Positions 1-7,245 of a stretch of DNA of 16,810 nucleotides are shown here, piece by piece. Each line of letters begins with the position of its first letter. Within the stretch, counting starts at the first letter, position 1. The translations under genes were made by a program, and so were the position numbers. Source of the stretch: CAYYWV01 sp964475385 (GTDB lineage Bacteria > Pseudomonadota > Alphaproteobacteria > JAAXGF01). The DNA lies in assembly GCA_964475385.1 (NCBI GenBank), contig CAYYWV010000058.1, positions 1 through 16,810 on the forward strand, in the 5' to 3' direction. The notes under the pieces were generated by a model that did no database searches, was not told where the DNA came from, and worked only from the letters and a program-made list of their open reading frames with translations.

Positions 1-93
1 TCGGTGCGGCCTTGTCGCGCCGCCCGAGACGTGTTGCCGAGCGCGTGCGGGCCGTGATTAAATGCGGCCGCGCGTTTCCAACCAGAAATCGAT

Positions 94-122
94 TTTTCCG
101 AGAAAGACATAGCGTTTATAAG
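94..122 (+). promoter_or_regulatory. Possible sigma-70-like promoter for the oxygenase gene
   Basis: TTTTCC at 94-99 and TATAAG at 117-122 are separated by 17 bases and lie in a short AT-rich patch just before the oxygenase gene. The -10-like element is good but the -35-like element is weak. Bases 1-93 hold no gene I can call. Open frames there could be the tail of a gene starting left of the window, but nothing in them is recognisable. Confidence 0.25.
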
Positions 123-142
123 GTTATGGCGAGGTTGACCCA

Positions 143-799
143 ATGGCTGACGCCGCAAGGCTGATCGAACATTTCGCGCTGAGCCTCGACCGCGCGCAGG
201 TCGAGACCGCGCCGTACCGGCACTGGCTGCTCGAGGGCGTGTTCCCGGACGAGACCGGGGACGCCATCGCCGCGCTCGACTTTCCGGTTCCGCCGATCGC
301 CGACACCAAAGGCCGGCGCGAGACCCACAACGACCTACGCCAGTTCTTCTCGGCCGAAAACCGGGAACGCTTCGCGGTCTGCGCCGAGGTGGCCGAGGCG
401 TTCCAGGACGAAACGACCGTGCGCCGGATCGAACGCGCTTGCGGGATCGCCCTTGCGGGCTCGTACCTGCGCATCGAGTACTGCCAGGACACCGACGGCT
501 TCTGGCTCGAGCCCCATACCGACATCGGGGCCAAGCTTTTCACGATGCTGATCTACCTCTCTCGGGGCGAGGAGATGGCCGCGCTCGGCACCGATATCTT
601 CGACGAGACCGGGGCCTGGGTGAAGACCGCGCCCGCCGGTTTCAACCGGGCCATGATGTTCGTGCCGGCCGAGAACACCTGGCATGGGTTCCGCCGCCGC
701 CCGATCCCGGGGGTGCGCAAGTCGCTCATCGTCAACTACGTCAAGGACGAGTGGCGCTCGCGCCACGAGCTCGCCTTTCCCGAGACCCCTGTAAGTTGA
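143..799 (+). CDS. 2-oxoglutarate/Fe(II)-dependent oxygenase family protein
   Basis: This is a 218-residue soluble protein with the signature of non-haem Fe(II)/2-oxoglutarate dioxygenases. His125-x-Asp127 (in EPHTD) and distal His181 (in NTWHGF) would form the iron triad. Arg192, eleven residues after His181 in VRKSLIVNYV, is well placed to bind the 2-oxoglutarate carboxylate. Such enzymes couple 2-oxoglutarate decarboxylation to hydroxylation of a substrate, which cannot be deduced here. The ATG is preceded by GAGG at 131-134 with an 8-base spacer, which supports this start; an earlier ATG at 126 is out of frame. The gene stands alone and converges on the PEBP gene. No signal peptide or membrane segment is visible. 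The fold and iron-binding assignment are fairly secure, but the physiological role is unknown. Confidence 0.88.
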   Translation: MADAARLIEHFALSLDRAQVETAPYRHWLLEGVFPDETGDAIAALDFPVPPIADTKGRRETHNDLRQFFSAENRERFAVCAEVAEAFQDETTVRRIERACGIALAGSYLRIEYCQDTDGFWLEPHTDIGAKLFTMLIYLSRGEEMAALGTDIFDETGAWVKTAPAGFNRAMMFVPAENTWHGFRRRPIPGVRKSLIVNYVKDEWRSRHELAFPETPVS

Positions 800-834
800 C
801 GGCGCGGCGCGCGCGGTTCGGTTCGCCGCCCGGG

Positions 835-1317
835 TTACTGCGCGCCTTTCTTCTCGTAGACGCCGATAAGCTCCGCCTTGGCCAGGACGTGGCCCTCCAT
901 CGCCGTTTCGAGCTCCGCCTTGGTCGGCGCGCCGAGATCGGGCAGCACCGTGTCCAGCGCATAAAGCTTGAAGAAATAGCGGTGTCGGCCGATCGGCGGG
1001 CAAGGGCCGCCGTAGCCCGTGCGGCCCCAGTCGTTGCGGCCCTCGCGCGCGCCTGGAGGCAGGGCGTCGGCGGCCGCTGCTTCGGCGAGCGCGCCGGCTT
1101 TCGGCGGCAGGTTGTAGAGCACCCAATGCACCCAGGTCATCTTAGGCGCGGCCGGGTCGGGCGCGTCGGGATCGTCGACGATCAGAGCGAGGCTCTTCGC
1201 GCCCGCGGGCGGATCGGTCCAAGCGAGTGGCGGCGAGACGTCCTCGCCTTCGCAGGTGTAGACGCTTGGGATCTCGCCCTTGTGGGCGAAGGCGGAGGAG
1301 GTGAGGGTGAACGCCAT
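835..1317 (-). CDS. YbhB/YbcL family PEBP (Raf kinase inhibitor-like) protein
   Basis: This is a 160-residue phosphatidylethanolamine-binding-protein family member of normal length for bacterial YbhB-type proteins. Visible motifs are CEGEDVSPPLAW (residues 22-33), DDPDAP (48-53) with the following HWVLYNLP, and GYGGPCPP (101-108) followed by HRY (112-114). These outline the conserved anion-binding pocket. Bacterial members have no firmly established general function; some are linked to protease inhibition or ligand binding. I chose the ATG at 1317 because a strong Shine-Dalgarno (GGGAGGT, complement of 1324-1330) sits 6 bases upstream. The frame stays open further upstream. An ATG at 1398 would add 27 residues resembling a signal peptide, but no clear ribosome site precedes it. 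An exported form therefore cannot be excluded. Confidence 0.88.
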   Translation of the reverse strand: MAFTLTSSAFAHKGEIPSVYTCEGEDVSPPLAWTDPPAGAKSLALIVDDPDAPDPAAPKMTWVHWVLYNLPPKAGALAEAAAADALPPGAREGRNDWGRTGYGGPCPPIGRHRYFFKLYALDTVLPDLGAPTKAELETAMEGHVLAKAELIGVYEKKGAQ

Positions 1318-1323
1318 GGCCAG

Positions 1324-1330
1324 ACCTCCC
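1324..1330 (-). promoter_or_regulatory. Shine-Dalgarno deciding the PEBP start
   Basis: GGGAGGT on the minus strand lies 6 bases before the ATG at 1317. It is one of the strongest ribosome sites in the window and argues for the short cytoplasmic form over the longer open frame starting at 1398. Confidence 0.6.
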
Positions 1331-1520
1331 TTCCACAGGATGCCGATGGCGGCGGCGAGAACGCCGACGGCGAAGCGGGTCGGGTTTCGCGGTTTCATGC
1401 GGTTTCGATCATGTCCAATCGTGGAATTGTCGCATGACGCCTCCGCATTCCGCCCGGCGCCCAAGCCGTCTCCGCTGGTTCGAGGTTTGTCGCGCCTCTC
1501 TCGATTCCCGGCCGATCATA

Positions 1521-1537
1521 GACCGGCGCGAGCGGTC
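1521..1537 (-). terminator. Weak hairpin downstream of korB
   Basis: GACCG (1521-1525) and CGGTC (1533-1537) form a 5-bp stem with a 7-base loop, 13 bases beyond the korB stop. GCC/GGC flanks could extend it with a bulge. No U-tract follows, so this is at most a weak or factor-assisted terminator. Nothing else recognisable was seen in 1318-1550. Confidence 0.2.
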
Positions 1538-1550
1538 GGCAAAGAGCCCC

Positions 1551-2459
1551 TTACGTCCCGACGCGGACGGCGCGCGCGGCGGCTTGGCGCGCGGGCGGGG
1601 GCGTGCCGCCGGCGGCGCGGATGGTCGCGTCCATGTTGTCGGCGAGCGTCGGGCGGGTCTCGCGGAAGAACACGCCGAGCGCCGGGCAACGGGTGTCCTC
1701 GGCCTCTTTCATCGCCGCGATCAGATCGCTCGGGTCGTGCTCTTCGGGCAGCATGCGCACCGCGAGGTCGAGGTTGTGGTAGGTGCGGCTCGTCTTGTCG
1801 AAGGTCACGCAAGGCGACAGCACGTGGACATACGAGAACCCCGGATGCGCGATGGCCTCGGCGATCATGTCGGCGAGATGATGGGGACGCCCGGCGTAGG
1901 CCTGGCCGACCCAGCTCGCCCGGTAGGCGAGCACCATCATGAGCGGGTTGAGCGGGGCGTCGCGGTTGGCGTAAGGCGCGATCTTGGCGGTGAATCCGGT
2001 GGTCGTCGTGGGCGAGATCTGGCCCTTGGTCAGACCGTAGATCCCATTGTCGAACAGGATGTAGGTGATATCGATGTTGCGCCGCGCGGCGTGCGGAATA
2101 TGGCCGCCGCCGATCGCGAAGCCGTCGCCGTCGCCGCCCGCTACGATCACGGTGAGGCGGTCGTTGGCGAGCTTGACCCCGGTCGCCACCGGCAGCGCGC
2201 GGCCGTGCAAGGCGTGGAAGCCGTAGGTGTTCATGAAGAACGGGAAGCGCGCGGCGCAGCCGATCCCGGAGACGATCACCACGTCCTCGTTCGCGATGCC
2301 GAGCCGGTTGAGCGCGCCGGCCACGCCCTCGGTGATCGCGTAGTAGCCGCAGCCCGGGCACCAGGTCGGCATCGCCCGCGAGCGGTAGTCCAGACGGCCG
2401 GACTCGCGGATCTCCTTGAGCTTGTCCTCTAGGTAGACGGGCCGGCGAAGATCGGGCAT
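1551..2459 (-). CDS. korB: 2-oxoacid (2-oxoglutarate):acceptor oxidoreductase, beta subunit
   Basis: This 302-residue subunit is the thiamine-diphosphate and [4Fe-4S] half of a KorAB-type enzyme, which oxidatively decarboxylates a 2-oxoacid to an acyl-CoA. The TPP/Mg site is visible as GDGDG (residues 109-113), continuing into FAIGGGH, and later NGIYGLTKGQ (138-147). Four cysteines are placed as expected for the cluster: Cys34 and Cys37 (WCPGCG), Cys68 (GIGC) and Cys217 (LSPC). GGAG with an 8-base spacer precedes the ATG. It is the last gene of the operon, 35 bases after korA. Length and motifs match two-subunit Kor enzymes rather than four-subunit pyruvate enzymes. Substrate assignment to 2-oxoglutarate is by family resemblance and by the korC-like partner; other 2-oxoacids are possible. 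Confidence 0.93.
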   Translation of the reverse strand: MPDLRRPVYLEDKLKEIRESGRLDYRSRAMPTWCPGCGYYAITEGVAGALNRLGIANEDVVIVSGIGCAARFPFFMNTYGFHALHGRALPVATGVKLANDRLTVIVAGGDGDGFAIGGGHIPHAARRNIDITYILFDNGIYGLTKGQISPTTTTGFTAKIAPYANRDAPLNPLMMVLAYRASWVGQAYAGRPHHLADMIAEAIAHPGFSYVHVLSPCVTFDKTSRTYHNLDLAVRMLPEEHDPSDLIAAMKEAEDTRCPALGVFFRETRPTLADNMDATIRAAGGTPPPARQAAARAVRVGT

Positions 2460-2494
2460 GGCGGTCTCTCCCTGGTTCGGTGCGGGCCTCCGGC

Positions 2495-4285
2495 TCAGGC
2501 GGCCTTCGTCTTGCGCGCTTGCTTTGCCAGCCGGCGAATGCCGTCGACGATCACGCCGGCCGGCATCGGCACTCCGGGGACGCGGGTGATGCGTTCGAAC
2601 GGGCGGCCGAGCGCGGACGAAAGAAGGTTCGCGAGCTGGCCTTCGTGGTTGAGCTCGCAGACCACCACCTTACGGCAATCGGCGACGAAGCGGCGAATAC
2701 GGTCCAAGGGCAGCGGCGACAGCATGACCACCTTCATGGCGGCGCAGCGGATGCCTTCCTCGCGGGCGGCGAAGGTGGCCTCGAGCGCCTCGCCGAAGGT
2801 CGAGCCCCAGGCGATGACCCCGACGTCGACCTTGCCCGCATCGCCGAACCGCTTGGCGACCGTGAGCCCGGGAAACCGCGCCGCCGGCGCCAGCTTGTCG
2901 TGGCGCTTCTTCGACATCGCCATATGGACCTCGGGCAGGTCGCGGGGCCGGCCGGCTTCGTTGTGTTCGAGCCCGGTGACCGTGTGGATGCCGCCGGCCT
3001 CGCCGGGGATCGCGCGCGGGCTGATCCCGTCGGCGGTCAGCGCATAGCGCTGGTACGGCCCGGGGCCGTCGAAGGCGTCGAGCCCCTTGCCGACCTTGAA
3101 CGCGAATGGATTGTTCTCGGGGAGCGAGACGGTCTCCAGCCGGTTCGAAAGGTAAAGATCGAGAAGTACGATCACCGGGGCCTGGAACGTCTCGGCAAGC
3201 TCGAACGCCTTGCCGGCGCAGCGGTAGCAGCCTTCGACATTGGTCGGCGCGAGCACGATGCGCGGAGCGTCGCCCGAGGCCCCGTAGACCGCGAGGTTGA
3301 GATCCGCCTGCTCGGTCTTGGTCGGCATCCCTGTCGACGGTCCGCCGCGTTGGGAGACGAAGATCACCGCCGGCACCTCGCCCATGGTGGCGAGCCCCAG
3401 CATCTCGGTCATCAGGGCGAGCCCCGGCCCCGAGGTCGCCGTCGCCGCTCGCGAGCCCGCGAAGCTCGCGCCGATGGTGGCCGAGATCGCCGCGATCTCG
3501 TCCTCGGTCTGAAGGAAACGGCCGCCGCGCTTGGGCATCTCGGCGGCGAGCATCTCCTGGATCGTGGTCGCGGGCGTGATCGGATAGCCGAAGAAGGTGT
3601 CGATCCCGGCGTCCAAGCAGCCCTGGGCGATGGCCGCGTTGCCGTTCATCATCACCGCTTTGGTTCGCGTCCGCCGGGGGCGACCGAGGGTGATGAAGTC
3701 GAGCTGGAAGGTCTCAGCGCCCGCCTCGAAACCGGCGTCGAAGGCGGCCAGGTTGTCGGCGACGATCGCTTCTGACTTAGTCTGGAACTTGTGTTTGATG
3801 GTCTCGTGAAAAGCGTCGCGCGGCATCTTGTAGAGTCCGGCGACGAAGCCGACGGCGACCATGTTGCGCGCCTTGGCGGCGCCGGTCGTGCGTTCGGCGA
3901 TCTCGCGGATCGGAAAGCCGTAAGGGATCTGCCCGGGTTTGATGTGGGCCGAGATATGGGCGCCTTCCTTGAGCACCGTCACCGGCGCGTCGTCGTAGAT
4001 CACGGCGCCGTACTCGCGCACCTCGGCGACGTGATCGATTGCGTGGCCGTCGTTGAGCGAGACCAGTACGTCCGAGAGCTCCTTGATCGAGTAGACCGGA
4101 TGGGTGGCGATGCGCGTGCGCGCGATGCACTTGCCGAAGCCGCGGATCTCGGGCGGGTAGACGTCGAAGGCGATGATCTTGTAGCCGGCGAGCGCCATCC
4201 CCTGGCGCAGGATTTCGCCGGCGGCGATGGTCCCGTCGCCGGCCGAGCCGCAGACCGCGATCTGGATATCGGTTCCGTTCATCAT
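2495..4285 (-). CDS. korA: 2-oxoacid (2-oxoglutarate):acceptor oxidoreductase, fused gamma-alpha subunit
   Basis: This 596-residue protein joins two domains that are separate in other family members. Residues about 5-195 are the gamma domain (GSAGDGTIAAGEIL near 13-26, YPPEIRGF at 43-50). Residues about 212-596 are the alpha domain, with the pyrimidine-binding region GYPITPATT (233-241), the ETEDE-like segment QTEDE (259-263), TSGPGLALMTE (284-294) and GGPSTGMPTKTEQ (314-326). Together with KorB it forms the catalytic core that binds the 2-oxoacid, TPP and CoA. Two adjacent ATGs occur at 4285 and 4282. AGGA, overlapping the stop of the preceding gene, gives a 9-base spacer to the first, which I used. 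The 11-base gap to the upstream flavoprotein gene indicates co-transcription and probable translational coupling. No damage is visible. Confidence 0.93.
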   Translation of the reverse strand: MMNGTDIQIAVCGSAGDGTIAAGEILRQGMALAGYKIIAFDVYPPEIRGFGKCIARTRIATHPVYSIKELSDVLVSLNDGHAIDHVAEVREYGAVIYDDAPVTVLKEGAHISAHIKPGQIPYGFPIREIAERTTGAAKARNMVAVGFVAGLYKMPRDAFHETIKHKFQTKSEAIVADNLAAFDAGFEAGAETFQLDFITLGRPRRTRTKAVMMNGNAAIAQGCLDAGIDTFFGYPITPATTIQEMLAAEMPKRGGRFLQTEDEIAAISATIGASFAGSRAATATSGPGLALMTEMLGLATMGEVPAVIFVSQRGGPSTGMPTKTEQADLNLAVYGASGDAPRIVLAPTNVEGCYRCAGKAFELAETFQAPVIVLLDLYLSNRLETVSLPENNPFAFKVGKGLDAFDGPGPYQRYALTADGISPRAIPGEAGGIHTVTGLEHNEAGRPRDLPEVHMAMSKKRHDKLAPAARFPGLTVAKRFGDAGKVDVGVIAWGSTFGEALEATFAAREEGIRCAAMKVVMLSPLPLDRIRRFVADCRKVVVCELNHEGQLANLLSSALGRPFERITRVPGVPMPAGVIVDGIRRLAKQARKTKAA

Positions 4286-4296
4286 CTGGCCATGTC

Positions 4297-5331
4297 CTAC
4301 CCGTATTCCCAGAACGGCGAATGAAGCGTGCCGTCCTGGTCGAGAGAGAGTGTTTCGTCGACCGCGCCGTGGAAGGATTCGGAGCCGCCGGTCATGTTCA
4401 AAGCCGCGATCTCGCCCATCGCCTTGACATTCTTCCAGCCGTAGTAGAAGCGGTAGGCGTTCTGCTCGGCCGACCAGATCTGGCAGACGTCGCCGGCGGC
4501 CCAGATGTTCTCGTCGGTGGTGTGGAGCTCGGGGCTGACCATGAGCCCGCGTTCGATATCGACGCCCGAACCGGCGACGAAATCGAGCATCGGCGTGAGC
4601 CCGTAGAAGGCCATGACCACGTCGCCCGCGAGCACGCGCCCGTCGGTGGTGATCACCCGGCGGGCGGGGCCGTTTTGGCCTTTGCCCTCCTCGATGCGTT
4701 CGGCCGTTCCGTCCTCTTCGACGTCGATCCCCATTCGACGCAAAGCGTCGAGGAAGCGGGGATAGTCCTCGGCGGCGACGTCGTGGGGCCAGAAGGTGTG
4801 CTCGCCGGGCAGCAACGTGACCCGATAGCCTGTGGAAACCAGATTCCGGGCGAGGTCGAGACCCAGCACGTCGCCGCCCAGCATCACGACCCGGCCGCCT
4901 TTGGGCAGCGCCGCCGCGGTCCGGATCGCTTCGCGGAAGGTGTTGAAGGAGTGAAGGAGATGGGCGTACTCGCTGAGGGCGACCGGCAGGTAACCGCGCC
5001 CGCCGCTCGCGATCAGCAGGCGGTCGTAATGCATCTCCTCGCGATGCTTGAGCACAAGCACGCGGCGCGCGGGATCGACCTGCGCGACCCGGCAGTTGCG
5101 GCGCACCGTGATTCGCATCTTCTCGTAATAGGACGGGGGATGAACCAGGTAGTCGCGCCAGTCGCGCCGACCGCGAAAGACCGCCGGCAGCTCATAGCGG
5201 TTGTAGAACAGAAGCGCGCCCATTGAGACGATGGTGATCCGGATATCGGGATCGCGCGCGCGCAGCACCGCGGCGGCGTGGTTGCCGGCGACGCCGTTGC
5301 CGATGATTACGAAGTGCCCGTCGTCCGTCAT
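4297..5331 (-). CDS. FAD-dependent pyridine nucleotide-disulfide oxidoreductase-like protein, atypical
   Basis: This 344-residue flavoprotein belongs to the rubredoxin-reductase/NirB-like branch of the two-dinucleotide-domain family. The FAD-binding start is IIGNGVAG (residues 9-16). The distal FAD motif is TDENIWAAGDVC (272-283), and FYNRYELP (42-49) matches the flavin-proximal segment. The second dinucleotide motif is unusual: LGGDVLG (151-157) has Asp154 where a glycine of GxGxxG is expected, and the second strand ends VTLLP without the usual acidic residue. NAD(P)H binding may thus be weak or absent. No redox CxxC pair is present (Cys80 and Cys283 only), so it is not a disulfide reductase. 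It is short for the family (often about 380-410) and may lack part of the C-terminal dimerisation domain. Its place between korC and korA suggests a role in the enzyme's electron transfer. Confidence 0.82.
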   Translation of the reverse strand: MTDDGHFVIIGNGVAGNHAAAVLRARDPDIRITIVSMGALLFYNRYELPAVFRGRRDWRDYLVHPPSYYEKMRITVRRNCRVAQVDPARRVLVLKHREEMHYDRLLIASGGRGYLPVALSEYAHLLHSFNTFREAIRTAAALPKGGRVVMLGGDVLGLDLARNLVSTGYRVTLLPGEHTFWPHDVAAEDYPRFLDALRRMGIDVEEDGTAERIEEGKGQNGPARRVITTDGRVLAGDVVMAFYGLTPMLDFVAGSGVDIERGLMVSPELHTTDENIWAAGDVCQIWSAEQNAYRFYYGWKNVKAMGEIAALNMTGGSESFHGAVDETLSLDQDGTLHSPFWEYG

Positions 5332-5347
5332 GTCGTTGCCGCTGGCT

Positions 5348-5377
5348 TCACGCCGCTTTCGTTGCGTTGTCCGTCAT
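5348..5377 (-). other. Nine-codon leader-like ORF between korC and the flavoprotein gene
   Basis: An ATG at 5377 overlaps the korC stop as ATGA and opens a nine-codon frame (MTDNATKAA) ending at 5348, 16 bases before the flavoprotein ATG. That ATG has no clear Shine-Dalgarno of its own. The mini-ORF could carry ribosomes across the gap for re-initiation. Its first bases, ATGACGGACAACG, nearly repeat the flavoprotein start, ATGACGGACGACG. Whether it is translated cannot be told from sequence. Confidence 0.2.
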
Positions 5378-7233
5378 ACGTTCTGGTAGAAGATCTCGTT
5401 CTTGGTGATCGAGATGCAGTGGGTCGGGCAGACCTCGTAGCAGGCTCCGCAACGGATGCACTCGTTGTTGTCGATCCAGATCGCGCCCACTTGGTTCCAC
5501 TCGTTGGCCTCGTAGAGCTCGCCGTAGGCGCCGTCCTCGCGGATTTCGACGCCTTGGACGAGCTTGATGCAATTGCGGGGCGCCACCTCGATGCAGGCCC
5601 GGCAGTAGATGCAGTTGTCGGGGTCGATCTCGTACTTGTGGTGGCAGAGGTAGCAGCGCTTGGCCTCCTCCTCGGCGAGCGCGGCGTCGAAGCCGTGCTC
5701 GGCCTCGGCGTCGAGCCGCTCGAGCCGCGCGCGCACCGGCTCGGTCGGCATCTTCTGCCGCGGAATGAAGTCGTAAGCGCGCTCGCGCAACGGGCGCTCG
5801 ACCGGCTCGATCTTGACCACCAGCTTGCGGCGCACCCGGCCCATCAGCCAGGTGTCCATCTTGAGCGCCACGTCGCGGCCGTGGCCGACCGCGGTGACCA
5901 CGTTGGAGCCGCCGTTGACGAAGTCGCCGGCCGCGAACAGGCCGTTGACCGAGGTCATCCCATCGTCGCCGATCTTGACGTTGCCCCAGCGGTCGAGGTC
6001 GACCGCGACGTCGAGATAGTCGTTGACCGTCTTCTGGCCGATGGCGATGAGCAGGGTGTCGCAGGGCTCCACGAACTCGGAGCCTTCGATCGGGATCGCC
6101 TGGCGTCGCCCGTTCGCCCGCCAACCGCCGAGCCGGTTCTGGGCGAACTCGACCCCGGCGAGCCGGCCCGCCCCGTCGGTCAGGATCGCGACCGGGGTCC
6201 GCAGGCCCCGGATCTTGACGCCTTCGCGGCGGGTCTCCTCGATCTCCTCGCGGGTGACCGGGATGTACTCTTCCGTGGTGCGGATGTGGATGGTGACCGT
6301 CTCGGCCCCAAGCCTGCGGGCGATGCGCGCGCAGTCGAGCGCGGTGTAGCCGGCGCCGACCACCGCGACGTTGCGGCCCACGGTCCGGGTCTCTCCCCGG
6401 TGAAGCGCCATCAGGAAGTCGAGCCCGTACTCGACGTTTTCGATCTCGGCGACCGGGGGCCCCTTGTGCTTGGCCGGCTTCAGCGGCAAAGGGATCGCCG
6501 CCATGCAGCCGGTGGCCAGCAGCACGGCGTCGAAATCCTCGATCAGCGCCGAGAGCCTCACCTCGCCCTCGCCGACGCCGACGCTTGTTCCGGTGCGCAG
6601 GCTCACGCCGAGGCGGAGCGCATTGCGGATCTCGAGCGAAAGGATGTCGCGGGGCAGCCGGAAGGCCGGAATGCCGTAGTACAGCATCCCGCCCGGCTCG
6701 CGCTCGCGCTCGAAGATGGTCACGTCGTGGCCCAGCATCGAGAGGTCGTGGGCGGCGGCGATTCCCGCCGGGCCCGCGCCGACGATGGCGATGCGCTTGC
6801 CGGTCGGGGTGAACAGGTTCTCGGTGATGCGGTGGTCGATCGGCTTGAGGTCGGCGGCGGCCCGCTTGAGATGGCAGATGCTCACCGCCTCGCCGTTGCC
6901 CGGCCAGCAGTGGCGGCAGACGTCCTCGCAAGGCCGCGAGCAGATGCGGCCCAGCACGCCCGGCAGCACGTTGGCGAAGCGATTGATCTCGTAGGAGCGG
7001 CTGTAGCGCTTCTCGACGATCATCTGGATATAGGCCGGGATGTTGGTGTCCGCCGGGCAAGCGGTCTGGCAGGGGATGTTCTGGCGCACCCAGCCGATAT
7101 CGCGCGGATCGGTCGAGAAGCGGACCGGCGTCACCACCCGGCGCCCGAAGGACTGGGGCGCGGAGAAGTCTTCGCGCTCGTCTACGTAGATCTTTCGGAT
7201 CTGCTGCGCGGTTCCGTCAGCCTGCCGTTTCAT
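5374..7233 (-). CDS. korC: KorC-like FAD/Fe-S NAD(P) oxidoreductase (GltD-type core with C-terminal ferredoxin domain)
   Basis: This 619-residue protein has three parts. The N-terminal GltD-like Fe-S region holds Cys55, 59, 98, 102, 106 and 109. The flavin/NAD(P) core has an FAD motif VGAGPAG (151-157), a second nucleotide motif VVGAGYTALD (291-300) with Arg318 in the NADPH-binding position, and a closing FAD motif FAAGDF (433-438). The C-terminal ferredoxin domain holds CYLC (527-530), C541/C544/C547/C555 and a full C592-x2-C595-x2-C598-x3-C602-P cluster. It probably passes electrons from KorAB to NAD(P)+ or the reverse. From family knowledge, 2-oxoglutarate:NADP+ oxidoreductases of anaerobic aromatic degraders such as Azoarcus have a KorC subunit of this kind. 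It begins 12 bases after the hemerythrin gene. The name korC rests on architecture and context and is less secure than the enzyme class. Confidence 0.85.
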   Translation of the reverse strand: MKRQADGTAQQIRKIYVDEREDFSAPQSFGRRVVTPVRFSTDPRDIGWVRQNIPCQTACPADTNIPAYIQMIVEKRYSRSYEINRFANVLPGVLGRICSRPCEDVCRHCWPGNGEAVSICHLKRAAADLKPIDHRITENLFTPTGKRIAIVGAGPAGIAAAHDLSMLGHDVTIFEREREPGGMLYYGIPAFRLPRDILSLEIRNALRLGVSLRTGTSVGVGEGEVRLSALIEDFDAVLLATGCMAAIPLPLKPAKHKGPPVAEIENVEYGLDFLMALHRGETRTVGRNVAVVGAGYTALDCARIARRLGAETVTIHIRTTEEYIPVTREEIEETRREGVKIRGLRTPVAILTDGAGRLAGVEFAQNRLGGWRANGRRQAIPIEGSEFVEPCDTLLIAIGQKTVNDYLDVAVDLDRWGNVKIGDDGMTSVNGLFAAGDFVNGGSNVVTAVGHGRDVALKMDTWLMGRVRRKLVVKIEPVERPLRERAYDFIPRQKMPTEPVRARLERLDAEAEHGFDAALAEEEAKRCYLCHHKYEIDPDNCIYCRACIEVAPRNCIKLVQGVEIREDGAYGELYEANEWNQVGAIWIDNNECIRCGACYEVCPTHCISITKNEIFYQNV

Positions 7234-7245
7234 GCGGTCGCGGCC

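Noticed and set aside
143..799. Functional link between the 2-oxoglutarate-dependent oxygenase and the 2-oxoglutarate oxidoreductase operon
   Set aside because: They are separate units on opposite strands with the PEBP gene between them. A shared metabolite used by hundreds of enzymes is not evidence of a pathway.
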